A stretch of DNA of 64,000 nt from Usitatibacter rugosus. GTDB taxonomy: Bacteria; Pseudomonadota; Gammaproteobacteria; Burkholderiales; Usitatibacteraceae. Positions 49,337 to 58,175 of the stretch are shown here, in pieces (position 1 is the first letter of the stretch; each line of letters begins with the position of its first letter). The notes below the pieces were generated by a model that was not told the DNA's origin, did no database searches, and saw only the letters and a program-made list of their open reading frames with translations. The stretch covers positions 1,333,419 through 1,397,418 of the forward strand of contig NZ_CP053069.1 of the NCBI RefSeq assembly GCF_013003965.1, written 5' to 3'. The position numbers and the translations under genes were made by a program.

Positions 49337-52057
49337 TTACATCGTGTACTTCAAGCCGAGGCGCCACTGGCGGCCACGGATGTCGAACAGGCTGAAGTCG
49401 TACAGGTTCGTCGTGCTGAAGCCGGGGTCGTACGGAGGCGTCTTGTCCTCGGCGTTGACGAGCGAAGCGTTGATCTGGAAGTTCTTGTTGAGGTTGTAGC
49501 GAGCGTAGATGTCCACGGTCCGGAAGTGACGCACTTTCTCCGGGTAGATGCCGTTCTGGAACTGCGGGTCCTGCGGCACCATGTACGAGGCCAGCGACGC
49601 CGCGGTCTGGTGATACCCGTGCGTGTAGTTCATGTTGACCGTCGCCGAGAACGCGCGGTAGTCCCAATCGAGGCCCACAACGCCCTTGGCGCGCGGGATC
49701 GTGTTGGTGCCGGCGTTCGAACCCACCACTTCGGTGTCGTTCTCCTTGAAGGAGTCGAAGTACGTCCAGTTGACGCGCCCCGTGAACTTGCCGATGTCCG
49801 TGCTCATGGCGTAACGGGCGTCGAGGTCGATGCCCTTCACTTCGGTCTTCGCCTGGTTCTCGAAGTTACCGACCACGGTCACGATCTCGCCCGTCACCGG
49901 GTCGCGGATCACGCGGGTGGGATCACCCGAGTCGACGATGTCCTGGCAGCAGTTGCCCACCACGATGTTCTTCCAGTTGATCTCGTAGTAGCTCATGCCG
50001 AGGCTGAAGTCGCGCGTCGGTTCCCAGACGAAGCCGGCCGTCAGGCTGGTGGACTTCTCGGGCTCGAGGTTCGGGTTGCCCGCGAACGAGCCGGACACGT
50101 TCCGCGCGGCGCCGCCGAAGTTCGGGTCGGCCACCTGCGTGAAGAACGTGGCCACCGAGGGGGAGATCTCGACCAGCGTCGGAGCGCGGAAGCCCTTGCC
50201 CCAGTTGGCGCGCAGGACGAGGGTGCTCAGCGGACGCCACTTGACGCCGACCTTCGGCGTGGTGGAGTTGCCGTAGTCGCTGTAGTGGTCGTAGCGAGCG
50301 GCGAGCTGGGCTTCGATCGAACGCGTGATCGGCAGCGAGATCTCGCCGTAGATCGACGTGTTCGTGCGCGAGCCATCGGTCGCCGTGATGCCCTGGCCGA
50401 GGATGTCGCCGGATTGAGCGGCGGCGTCCGGACGGTCCTTCAGCGACTCGTCGCGGAACTCGATGCCGAGCGCGAGGCCGGCGGGACCGCCAGCCATCTG
50501 CCACAGCTCCGTGGAGGCCTTGGTGTCGATGAACTTCAGCTCCGACTCCGACTTGCGCACCGGCTCGAGCGTGATCGCGTCACGGACGGCCTGCGAGTTG
50601 GTCGAGGGACGGTCGAGGTTGTACGACGAGTTGGACGACAGCGGGATCGGCGGCTGGAGGCCGGACGGGATCCCGAGGGCCTGCGACATGCCCGTGAGCG
50701 AGAGGCGACCCGTACCGACCTGGTCGATCTCGTTCTTCGAGTAGCTGAGGGCGCTGTCGAAGTCCCAGGAGCCGACCGTGTAGGTCAGGCCGCCGAGGAT
50801 GCGGAACGTGTCCGACGTGATTTCCTGGTTGCGCGTGCCGATGTCGTTCTGGACGCCGACGTAGCGGGCGTTCGAGGTGAACGGGTTGCCGGCGGAGCCC
50901 GGTGCGAAGTTCGCGGTGTAGGCGAACGGACGCAGGCCGACGCTGGTCTGCTGGAGCGCGGTCGTCACGAAGCTCGCAGCCTGGAAGGTCTGGTCCGTCT
51001 TGACCTGGCTGTAGCCGACGTCGACGTAGCCCGTCATGTTGTCGGAGAAGATCTTCGTGCCGCGACCCATGAAGCCGACGCGTTCGGTGCCCGGGAGGGC
51101 GCTGAACTGGCCTTTGAAGTCGACCGAGCAGAACGTGTTGCCCGGGATGTTGAACGCCGTGTTGCCGGCCGGAGCGCCGATCAGGCCGCGGCGAACCGCT
51201 TCCGGACCGTCGATGACCTGGCCCGCGCACTCGGAGATGGCGCGGTGGTTGGCCGTGAGTGCGTTGGTCGCGCTCAGCTGGCGCCACGTGCCGCCGCCCG
51301 TGAGCGACTGGAAGTTGCGGCCGCCCTCGTAGCCGCGCATGTCGCGGGTGTGGAGGAACTTGGTGTCGGATTGGAGCAGCTCGTCGCGCTTGTAGTAGTC
51401 GACGACACCGAACACGTTCCAGCGGTCCTTGGCGAGGTCGCCCATGCCCCAGGTGCCGGACAGGCGCGTATCCCAGTCGCCTTCGGCGTAGCCGCCGGAC
51501 ACGTTGAGCTCGAGGCCCTTGAAGTCCTTGCGCAGGATGATGTTGACCACGCCCGCGATGGCGTCGGAACCGTAGATCGCGGAGGCGCCGTCTTTCAGGA
51601 TCTCGATGCGCTCGACCGCGGAGGTCGGGATCGAGTTCAGGTCGACGAACGTGTCCTGGAGGTTCTGCGCGAAGCCGTAGCCGGCCGTGCGGCGTCCGTT
51701 GATCAGGACGAGGGTGGTTTTCTGGCCGAGACCGCGGAGGGAGACGCCCGAGGCGCCCGGCGCGAAGCTGTTGGAGAAGCTCTCGTTGAAGGAGCCGGAC
51801 ATGGCAGCCGGGACGTTGCGGATGACTTCCGCGACCGTCGGCAGGCCCGTACGCTCGATCTGGTCTCTGGTGATGATTTCGACCGGCGCGACGGTTTCCA
51901 TGTCGAGGCGCTTGATGTTGGAGCCGGTCACTTCGATCTTCTCGACCTTTTGGGTCTGTTGGGCTGCTGCGCCCGTCGCGATGACGGAGAGCGCCACACC
52001 CGTTCCCAGCGCCTGCACAAGCGCGCCGTAGAGGGTTTTCCTCTTGAGTTGCTTCAT
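49337..52057 (-). CDS. TonB-dependent outer-membrane receptor
   Basis: 906 residues. A signal peptide (ALVQALGTGVALSVIATGAAA), then a TonB box-like region (KVEKIEVTGSNIKRLD), a plug domain (about 55-180, VAPVEIITRDQIERTGLPTVAEVIRNVPA, VSLRGLGQKTTLVLINGRRT, VERIEILKDGASAIYGSDAIAGVVNIIL) and a 22-strand barrel to the end, with the terminal strand RGRQWRLGLKYTM. No N-terminal signalling (STN) domain, so no FecI/FecR-type control. Substrate unknown. GGGAGA 5 nt before the ATG. Its neighbour on the same strand is the two-component system at 52305-54371. Confidence 0.94.
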   Translation of the reverse strand: MKQLKRKTLYGALVQALGTGVALSVIATGAAAQQTQKVEKIEVTGSNIKRLDMETVAPVEIITRDQIERTGLPTVAEVIRNVPAAMSGSFNESFSNSFAPGASGVSLRGLGQKTTLVLINGRRTAGYGFAQNLQDTFVDLNSIPTSAVERIEILKDGASAIYGSDAIAGVVNIILRKDFKGLELNVSGGYAEGDWDTRLSGTWGMGDLAKDRWNVFGVVDYYKRDELLQSDTKFLHTRDMRGYEGGRNFQSLTGGGTWRQLSATNALTANHRAISECAGQVIDGPEAVRRGLIGAPAGNTAFNIPGNTFCSVDFKGQFSALPGTERVGFMGRGTKIFSDNMTGYVDVGYSQVKTDQTFQAASFVTTALQQTSVGLRPFAYTANFAPGSAGNPFTSNARYVGVQNDIGTRNQEITSDTFRILGGLTYTVGSWDFDSALSYSKNEIDQVGTGRLSLTGMSQALGIPSGLQPPIPLSSNSSYNLDRPSTNSQAVRDAITLEPVRKSESELKFIDTKASTELWQMAGGPAGLALGIEFRDESLKDRPDAAAQSGDILGQGITATDGSRTNTSIYGEISLPITRSIEAQLAARYDHYSDYGNSTTPKVGVKWRPLSTLVLRANWGKGFRAPTLVEISPSVATFFTQVADPNFGGAARNVSGSFAGNPNLEPEKSTSLTAGFVWEPTRDFSLGMSYYEINWKNIVVGNCCQDIVDSGDPTRVIRDPVTGEIVTVVGNFENQAKTEVKGIDLDARYAMSTDIGKFTGRVNWTYFDSFKENDTEVVGSNAGTNTIPRAKGVVGLDWDYRAFSATVNMNYTHGYHQTAASLASYMVPQDPQFQNGIYPEKVRHFRTVDIYARYNLNKNFQINASLVNAEDKTPPYDPGFSTTNLYDFSLFDIRGRQWRLGLKYTM

Positions 52058-52304
52058 GAAATCTCCCGATGGATGAAAAGGGTGGAGAGTTGCCTTGGGA
52101 CGGAATCCGGTCTTGGGCCGGCTTTCCTGCGCCGTGAAGGATAGCGACACGGGCAGCAAAACTCCAACACAATATTTCAGAATGTCGCCTTTCCGCAACA
52201 ATGGAATGGTTACCGTGACGCGGGGTGCGCAGGGCGATACGGCGCGGTAACAAATCGGGGCGCGCGGAAGGCCGGCCGGGGCGGCCGGCTGTTACAAATT
52301 GCCC

Positions 52305-53612
52305 CTACCAGGCGATGGTGACGCGGGTTCCGCCGAGCGGGGAATCCGAGATCGAGGCCTCGCCGCCATGCCAGCGCGCCACCTGGCGCACGATGGCGAG
52401 CCCGAGGCCGAATCCGCCCGAGTCGCGATCGCGGCTCTGGTCCAGGCGCGCGAACGGCTCGAAGACGCGCTCCCGGTCCTGCGCGGGAATGCCCGAACCG
52501 TCGTCGTCGACGTGGATCACGGTGCGCGCGCCTTCCCGGGCCAGGGAGACCGTCACGGTGGATCGTGCGTAGTGGAGCGCGTTGCGGATGAGATTGACGA
52601 CGGCGCGCGCCATGTAGCGCGGCTCGCACTGCACGGTCTCCAGGTCGACCTGCGGATCGATCCGGGCCGCGTTCTGCGACGCCACGGCGGTTTGCCGCGC
52701 GTCGGCGATCACGTCTTCCAGCCAGGGCTCGGCCGGAACGGTCTGCACGCGGATCTCGGGCACGCCGCGCTCGAGGCGGGCGTAGTCCAGCAGCTCGGTG
52801 GTGAGCTCATCGAGCTCCGCGATGTCACGTTCCATGAGCGCCAGGAAGCGATCCTTGCCCTCGGGGCGCGGTTCGTCGCGGGCCATGGAGTGGCTGAACT
52901 TGAGCCGGGCGAGCGGCGTGCGCAGCTCGTGCGAGACCGAGCTCGTGAGCCCGCGGTGCGACTGCAGGAGCGCCGCGATGCGCTCGGTCATCGCGTTGAA
53001 CCCCTCGGCGAGGCTGCGCAGGGCGGAACCGCGTTTCACGGTCACGCGCTGGTCGAACTGCCCGGCGCCGACCGCCTCCGCGGCCGAGCGCACCTTGAGC
53101 AGGTCGCGCCAGAACGGACGCACCCAGAAGAACACCAGCACCGCGACGATCAGGAATTCCGTGGTCCAGTTCACCAGGTAGGTCGCGATGCGGATGCGGC
53201 TGTTGTCGGGCCCGGGAAATTCCATCACCACCGCGTGATCGCTGCCGCGCAGGCGCTTGGCGAGCACGAACCCGCCGCCGGGCCGGTCGAGGGCGACGAT
53301 GGACCCCGAGTCGAGCTGCTGGGCCTTCTCCGGATCGAGGCGCGAGCGCTCCGGAAGCGTCGAGACGGGGCCCATCCGGGCGGGCGTCGAGAAGCCCGCC
53401 GCGAGCTCGCGGAAGCGAGCGGGCCACTGGTCGCGGGGCAGCGGGGCGAGGGATTCCTCCAGCAGATGGAACGTGGCCATGAACCGCTGGCGGAAGTCGA
53501 ACCCCGGCGTCATCTCCCGATAGACGTAGTCCACGAGCTGCGTCTGCACCACGAACGAAAACACGAGCGTGGCGATCAGCAGCCCGTAGAGCTTCAGGAA
53601 GAGACGGATCAT
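52305..53612 (-). CDS. Sensor histidine kinase, RstB-like
   Basis: 435 residues. Two membrane helices (about 4-24 and 148-166) enclose a periplasmic sensor (about 25-147, with MTPGFDFRQRFMATFHLLEE); then HAMP, HisKA with His228 in SSVSHELRTPLARLKFS, and an HATPase domain (NLIRNALHYA, DDGSGIP, GGFGLGLAIV). The layout and partner match RstB-type kinases. Lies downstream of its regulator with a 27-nt gap. Confidence 0.92.
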   Translation of the reverse strand: MIRLFLKLYGLLIATLVFSFVVQTQLVDYVYREMTPGFDFRQRFMATFHLLEESLAPLPRDQWPARFRELAAGFSTPARMGPVSTLPERSRLDPEKAQQLDSGSIVALDRPGGGFVLAKRLRGSDHAVVMEFPGPDNSRIRIATYLVNWTTEFLIVAVLVFFWVRPFWRDLLKVRSAAEAVGAGQFDQRVTVKRGSALRSLAEGFNAMTERIAALLQSHRGLTSSVSHELRTPLARLKFSHSMARDEPRPEGKDRFLALMERDIAELDELTTELLDYARLERGVPEIRVQTVPAEPWLEDVIADARQTAVASQNAARIDPQVDLETVQCEPRYMARAVVNLIRNALHYARSTVTVSLAREGARTVIHVDDDGSGIPAQDRERVFEPFARLDQSRDRDSGGFGLGLAIVRQVARWHGGEASISDSPLGGTRVTIAW

Positions 53613-53639
53613 GCGGCGTGGCCGGCGGTCGCCGGCGTC

Positions 53640-54371
53640 CTACCAGTTGGTCGGGCTGAAAAGATAACCCACGTTGCGGATGGTCTTGATGCGTTCGGTG
53701 CTCGAGGCGAGGTCGCCGAGCTTGCGGCGCAGGCGGTAGATGCGGCAATCGACCGAGCGGTCGGAGCCGTCGTAGTCGAGGCTGCGCAGCTGCTGCAGGA
53801 TGTCGTTGCGCGAGAGGACCTTGCCCGCGTGGCGCGCGAGCAGCCAGAGAACGTCGAACTCGGAAGTGGTGAGCTCGACGGGCTTGCCGGCGACGCGGAC
53901 TTCGCGCGCGGCGTTGTCGATCTCGAGCTTGCCGAAGGCCAGCGAGTCGGTCACCGGGCCCGGGCGCTCGCGCATGCCGGCGCGGCGCAGCACCGCCCGA
54001 ATGTGGGCGAGCAACACCCGGGGCTGGATGGGCTTGGGAATGAACTCGTCGGCGCCCAGCTCGAGTCCCAGGACACGATCGAAATCCTCGTCGCGGGCGG
54101 TGAGGAAGACGATCGGCGTGGTGGCTCCACGCGCGCGCAATTCGCGGCAGATGTCGAAGCCGTCGCGTCCCGGCAGCATGACGTCCAGCACGACGAGATC
54201 CGGCTCCAGCTCGTACGTGCGGTCGACGGCGAGATCGCCGCGGCGCTCGACGTGGACCTCGAGGCCGTTCTTGCCGAGGTATTCGGTGATGAGGTCGGCC
54301 AGCCGCGTGTCGTCCTCGACCAGCAGGACCCGCTGTTGGGCTTCCACCCGGGTGACTTCGGAAATATCCAC
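53640..54371 (-). CDS. OmpR-family response regulator, RstA-like
   Basis: 243 residues. Receiver domain (about 13-125) with phospho-acceptor Asp63 in VVLDVMLPG and Lys in FIPKPIQ; winged-helix DNA-binding domain (about 140-240; VELTTSEFDVLWLLARHAGKVLSRNDIL, SVDCRIYRLRRKLG). I start at GTG 54371 because GGAGG lies 7 nt upstream; a longer upstream frame is out of register with any ribosome-binding site. Transcribed before the kinase. The two TonB receptors on either side are candidate targets (inference). Confidence 0.92.
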   Translation of the reverse strand: MDISEVTRVEAQQRVLLVEDDTRLADLITEYLGKNGLEVHVERRGDLAVDRTYELEPDLVVLDVMLPGRDGFDICRELRARGATTPIVFLTARDEDFDRVLGLELGADEFIPKPIQPRVLLAHIRAVLRRAGMRERPGPVTDSLAFGKLEIDNAAREVRVAGKPVELTTSEFDVLWLLARHAGKVLSRNDILQQLRSLDYDGSDRSVDCRIYRLRRKLGDLASSTERIKTIRNVGYLFSPTNW

Positions 54372-54442
54372 GTGCTTCCTCCGTGAAACGGGGCGCGCAG
54401 CCTTTCGGCCACGCGCCCCTAGTCTAACGTCCCTGGCCCCGC

Positions 54443-57205
54443 TTACTTGTAAGCGTATTTCAGGCCCACGTAGTAGGTACGGCCGCGCGAGTCGGTATAG
54501 CGCGGGTCGTAGCCCACCTGGAACGTCTGGCCCTGGTCCGAGGCCGGCGGATCGCGATCGAGGACGTTGCGGATTCCCGCCACGACGCCCAGGCCGCGCC
54601 AGCCATCCCACGTGCCCTGCAGGTCCCACGTCTCGTAGCTGCCCACGCGGCGCGTGCCGCTCGAGTCCGTGTACCCCAGCACGAAGTTCTGGCCGAGGGT
54701 GCCGCCCCACGGGCCGCTCTTCCAGTTGAGCGTCACGTAATGACGCCAGCGCGGAATCGCCCCGTTGTCGGCCGTGAACGCGCCGTTATTGTCGAGGTAC
54801 GGGCCGTCGGCCTGGTTCTGGTAGCGGTACTTGAGGATGTACGTGCCCTCGCCGCGCAGCGTGAACTGGCCCGCGTTGCCGGCCGGGAAGCGCACCGAGC
54901 CGGTGAAGTCGACGCCGTTCACGTTGTACTTGCCGAGGTTCTGCTGCGTCTGGATCACGTAGTCGATGGGGCAGGGCACGCTGGCCGGGGTCGGCGAGCC
55001 GGGCAGGTCGCCGCGGCAGCCGCCGCCCGCGACGCGCTCGGTGCGCACGAAGAGGCCGCCCGCGGTCAGCGGATCGGCGGCGCCGTACACGTCGAACACC
55101 GTCGTGTCGCCGAGGGCGCCGATCGAGTTGCGGCGGCGGATGTCCCAATAGTCCGCGCCGAGGGAGACCGTGTTGTTTGGCTCCCAGATCGCGCCCACCG
55201 TGTAGCTCTTCGACTTCTCCGGAGTGAGGCTGCGGTTGCCGCCGAGCTGGTTCTGGAACTGCGCGTCGCACTCCAGGCCCTGGTTCACGTAGCCGCCGAT
55301 GGGCGTGGAGCCCGGGCAGCGGATCGGGTCGTTGTGCGTGTCCGCCGTGTTGCCCAGGAAGTTGGGCAGGAACATGTCGGAGAGCGTCGGCGCGCGGAAG
55401 CCGGTGCTGTACGACGCACGCACCAGCGTTTCCTTCGTCGGCGTCCAGCGCAGCGCCACCTTCGGGTTGGTCGTGCTGCCGAAGTCGCTGTAGTCGTCGT
55501 AGCGGATCGCGACCTGCGCCTCGAGGTTCTTCAGCAGCGGGATGTTCAGCTCGCCGAAGAACGCGGTCACGCGGCGGTCGGCCCGGGTGGGGGGCTGCGC
55601 GCCGCCGCCGCCGAGGATGTCGCCGGAGAACAGCACCGCGGCGGGCTGGTCGTCCAGCTCCTCCTTGCGCGTGTCGAAGCCGACGGCCAGCGCCATCGCG
55701 CCGTTCTTCATCTCCATCAGCTCCTTGGAGATCTTGCCGTCGAACGAGGTGACCTTCGCTTCGGACTTGCGGACCTGCTCGAGGATCTTCGCGCCGTCGA
55801 TCAGGGCCTGGCCGGCAGCGTCGAGCGGGTTGCCCGAGAAGACGTCGACGTTGCCGCTGGCGATGGCCTGGCGCATCAGCGATTCGCGCACGAAGCCGTC
55901 GATGTAGTTGTCGGTGGCCTTGCTGATGCTCTGCGAGAAGGCCGTGTTGTAGTCCCAGCCGAACAGCACGCCCTGCAAGCCGGCGACGAGGCGGCTTTCC
56001 TCGGTATCGGCGCGGTTGGTGCGAAGGCCGCCCGACTTCAGGCGCCAGGCGATCGGCAGGTCGCCGGTCGGCGTGACCGTCGTGCCGTCCGGAAGCTGGA
56101 ACGACGTCGGGTAGTAGCGCCCGCCGGCCGGATAGAGGAAGGGGCCGGTGCCGTTGAAGTCGTTCACCGGCGTCTCGGAGGAGCCGAAGGTGATCTCGTT
56201 CTTGGAGTAGTGGTACTCGACGAAGGCCTGGTGGTCGTTCGAGAACTGGAGGGCGCCGCGCGTGAAGAAGCCCTTGCGCTCGGCCGGCGGGTAGATGTCC
56301 AGCGCGGCCGTGAAGTCCTGGCGGCAGAACGGCTGCAGCGGAGCGGCTTCGCCCGAGGCCGCGGTGATGCGATAGGAGCCCTGGTTCGGGAGGCAACCGT
56401 TGCGGGCGGTCACGTTGAGCTGGTTGCCGTCGAACACGAAGTTGGCCGGCCAGGTGTTGCCCGAAGTCTGCGAGAAGCCGAGGTCGGGGCGGATGCCCGT
56501 GCCGGCGAAGTCCGGGCGCTGCGAAGCCTTGAGCGGCGTGTCCTTCTCATAGTCGAACGAGGCGAGGACGTTGAAGCGTTGCTTGTTGATGTCGCCGAAG
56601 CCGATGGTGCCGGTGTAGCGGCGGACGTTGCCTCCGCCGTGCTCGGTCTGCGTGCCGTAGGCCGACGCTTCGATGCCGGTGAAGTCCTTGCGCAGGATGA
56701 AGTTGATCACCCCGCCGATCGCGTCCGTTCCGTAGATGGCGGAGGCGCCGTCCTTCAGCACCTCGACGCGGTCCACGGCGGCGAGCGGAATCTGGTTCAG
56801 GTTCACGGCGCCGCCGCCGGAAGCATTGAACGCGTAGTTCGACAGGCGCCGTCCGTTCAAGAGGATCAGCGTGTTCGTGCTGCCCAGGCCGCGCAGCGAT
56901 GCGGCGGCGAGGCCCGGCGTGCCGGAATCGCCCACCGCTTGCGAGACGTTGTAGCCGCCGCCGCTGTTCGCGGAGATCTTGTCGAGCAGCTCGGCCGCGG
57001 TCGTCACGCCCGAGCGATTGATTTCCTCGCGCGTGATGACGGTCACGGGCGCCGCGCCTTCGCCTTCGATGCGCTTGATATTGGAGCCCGTCACCTCGAT
57101 CTTCTCGATCTTCTGCGTCTGCTGCGCCATGGCCGGCGCGAGGCCGACGCTGCCGGCGATGCCCAGGCTCGCAAGGTGGACGATGAGTTGGCGTTTCTTG
57201 TGCAT
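54443..57205 (-). CDS. TonB-dependent outer-membrane receptor
   Basis: 920 residues. Signal peptide (LIVHLASLGIAGSVGLAPAMA), a region KIEKIEVTGSNIKRIE matching the receptor at 49337-52057 almost exactly, plug (about 50-170: INRSGVTTAAELLDKISAN, ASLRGLGSTNTLILLNGRRL, VDRVEVLKDGASAIYGTDAIGGVINFIL) and barrel ending in YYVGLKYAYK. Extracellular loops are long and contain Cys pairs (about 270-300 and near 640, 750). No STN domain. Same strand as the two-component system that follows it. Substrate unknown. Confidence 0.94.
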   Translation of the reverse strand: MHKKRQLIVHLASLGIAGSVGLAPAMAQQTQKIEKIEVTGSNIKRIEGEGAAPVTVITREEINRSGVTTAAELLDKISANSGGGYNVSQAVGDSGTPGLAAASLRGLGSTNTLILLNGRRLSNYAFNASGGGAVNLNQIPLAAVDRVEVLKDGASAIYGTDAIGGVINFILRKDFTGIEASAYGTQTEHGGGNVRRYTGTIGFGDINKQRFNVLASFDYEKDTPLKASQRPDFAGTGIRPDLGFSQTSGNTWPANFVFDGNQLNVTARNGCLPNQGSYRITAASGEAAPLQPFCRQDFTAALDIYPPAERKGFFTRGALQFSNDHQAFVEYHYSKNEITFGSSETPVNDFNGTGPFLYPAGGRYYPTSFQLPDGTTVTPTGDLPIAWRLKSGGLRTNRADTEESRLVAGLQGVLFGWDYNTAFSQSISKATDNYIDGFVRESLMRQAIASGNVDVFSGNPLDAAGQALIDGAKILEQVRKSEAKVTSFDGKISKELMEMKNGAMALAVGFDTRKEELDDQPAAVLFSGDILGGGGAQPPTRADRRVTAFFGELNIPLLKNLEAQVAIRYDDYSDFGSTTNPKVALRWTPTKETLVRASYSTGFRAPTLSDMFLPNFLGNTADTHNDPIRCPGSTPIGGYVNQGLECDAQFQNQLGGNRSLTPEKSKSYTVGAIWEPNNTVSLGADYWDIRRRNSIGALGDTTVFDVYGAADPLTAGGLFVRTERVAGGGCRGDLPGSPTPASVPCPIDYVIQTQQNLGKYNVNGVDFTGSVRFPAGNAGQFTLRGEGTYILKYRYQNQADGPYLDNNGAFTADNGAIPRWRHYVTLNWKSGPWGGTLGQNFVLGYTDSSGTRRVGSYETWDLQGTWDGWRGLGVVAGIRNVLDRDPPASDQGQTFQVGYDPRYTDSRGRTYYVGLKYAYK

Positions 57206-57660
57206 GGAAATGTTCCCCGTTGTCGTTAGGGATGGACCGTGATCGAGGATGTGGGCCGCGGTTTCGTGTTGCGCAAACGCCGCAGGTGTCGCGCCGGCCG
57301 TTGCCGGACCCGCGCGTCACCACCCCCTCCTACTTCGAATTCGCCTCGATTTGGCGTCCCCTGTGTCGTTGATTTCGCTGTGAAAAGGAGGTGTTTTGGC
57401 TCGGCCGACTGTACGCAAGCGTCCAATGCGGTCTGTAGCGTTTTGTCGCTGAATGTTGTGTCGCATCACCGCGTGTGGTCGCGTGGAACCGCTTGTTGCG
57501 CGGTCGGGGCGAAAACCGTGACGAAACAGAGATTTGAGCCCGTCACCGCCTCGTGACGCCGCGTTGCAGCGAGGTGCTTCGCGAAGGGTTCGGAAGGCGC
57601 CGTGTCGCGTGCGCGCAACGGTGCGACGGCGCGGATCGAGGGTGCCGGGTGGTGCCGTTT
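57206..57660. other. Gap without a supported gene before rimP
   Basis: About 450 nt between the divergent TonB-receptor gene and the rimP leader. Reading frames here have no ribosome-binding site and no recognisable protein. It must hold the receptor promoter on the minus strand (a GGGGAAC ribosome-binding site lies just before the receptor ATG), but I could not choose -35/-10 boxes with confidence. Confidence 0.5.
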
Positions 57661-57662
57661 GG

Positions 57663-57671
57663 TGTTACAAT
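57663..57671 (+). promoter_or_regulatory. Extended -10 promoter for the rimP-nusA-infB operon
   Basis: TGTTACAAT, an extended -10 element (TG-n-TACAAT). No good -35 box is visible 17 nt upstream, which extended -10 promoters tolerate. Start point expected near 57678, 40 nt before rimP. Confidence 0.5.
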
Positions 57672-57690
57672 CCGAGAGTTTCAAAAACGG

Positions 57691-57713
57691 ATGGGCGGCA
57701 GCGCCCATTTTTT
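57691..57713 (+). terminator. Hairpin with T-run just before rimP (possible attenuator)
   Basis: ATGGGCG / CGCCCAT 7-bp stem, loop GCAG, then six T, ending 4 nt before the rimP GTG. The shape is that of an intrinsic terminator inside the leader of an operon encoding NusA, which acts at such hairpins. Confidence 0.65.
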
Positions 57714-57717
57714 GTTT

Positions 57718-58155
57718 GTGACGCCGATTGCGGATCGCGAGGAATGGCTCCGGAACACCCTGGAGGGGCTCGGTTACGAGCTCGTTGACCTCGAATCGTC
57801 GCGCGGCGGCCTGATCCGGGTCTTCATCGATGCGCCGAAAGGCATCAACGTCGACGACTGTGCCCGGGTGAGCCACCACCTGACGCGAGCGTTCGTCGTC
57901 GAAGGTGTGGACTACGAGCGCCTCGAGGTTTCGTCGCCGGGTCTCGACCGGCCGCTCAAGCGGCTGGCGGATTTCGAGCGTTTCTCCGGGCGCGAAGCGA
58001 GCGTGAAGCTCAAGCTCCCGCGTGACGGGCGTAGGCGGTTCGACGGCCGCATTGCCGGCGTGGAAGCGGGCAAGGTGCTGCTCGAGGTGGAAGGTGAACG
58101 GCTGGCGATCGGTTTCGAGGATATCGACCGCGCCCGGCTCGTCCCGGACGTGTAG
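57718..58155 (+). CDS. rimP: Ribosome maturation factor RimP
   Basis: 145 residues. [78 protein letters not shown] and a C-terminal SH3-like barrel. Needed for 30S maturation. I use GTG 57718 ([10 protein letters not shown]); the ATG at 57691 would lie inside the hairpin and add nine residues. First gene of the rimP-nusA-infB operon. Confidence 0.92.
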   Translation: MTPIADREEWLRNTLEGLGYELVDLESSRGGLIRVFIDAPKGINVDDCARVSHHLTRAFVVEGVDYERLEVSSPGLDRPLKRLADFERFSGREASVKLKLPRDGRRRFDGRIAGVEAGKVLLEVEGERLAIGFEDIDRARLVPDV

Positions 58156-58175
58156 CTTTCGAAGAGAGAGAAGTC

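Noticed and set aside
49337-57205. Iron-siderophore (FecIR-type) regulon around the TonB receptors
   Set aside because: Neither receptor has an STN signalling domain and no ECF sigma/anti-sigma pair lies beside them.
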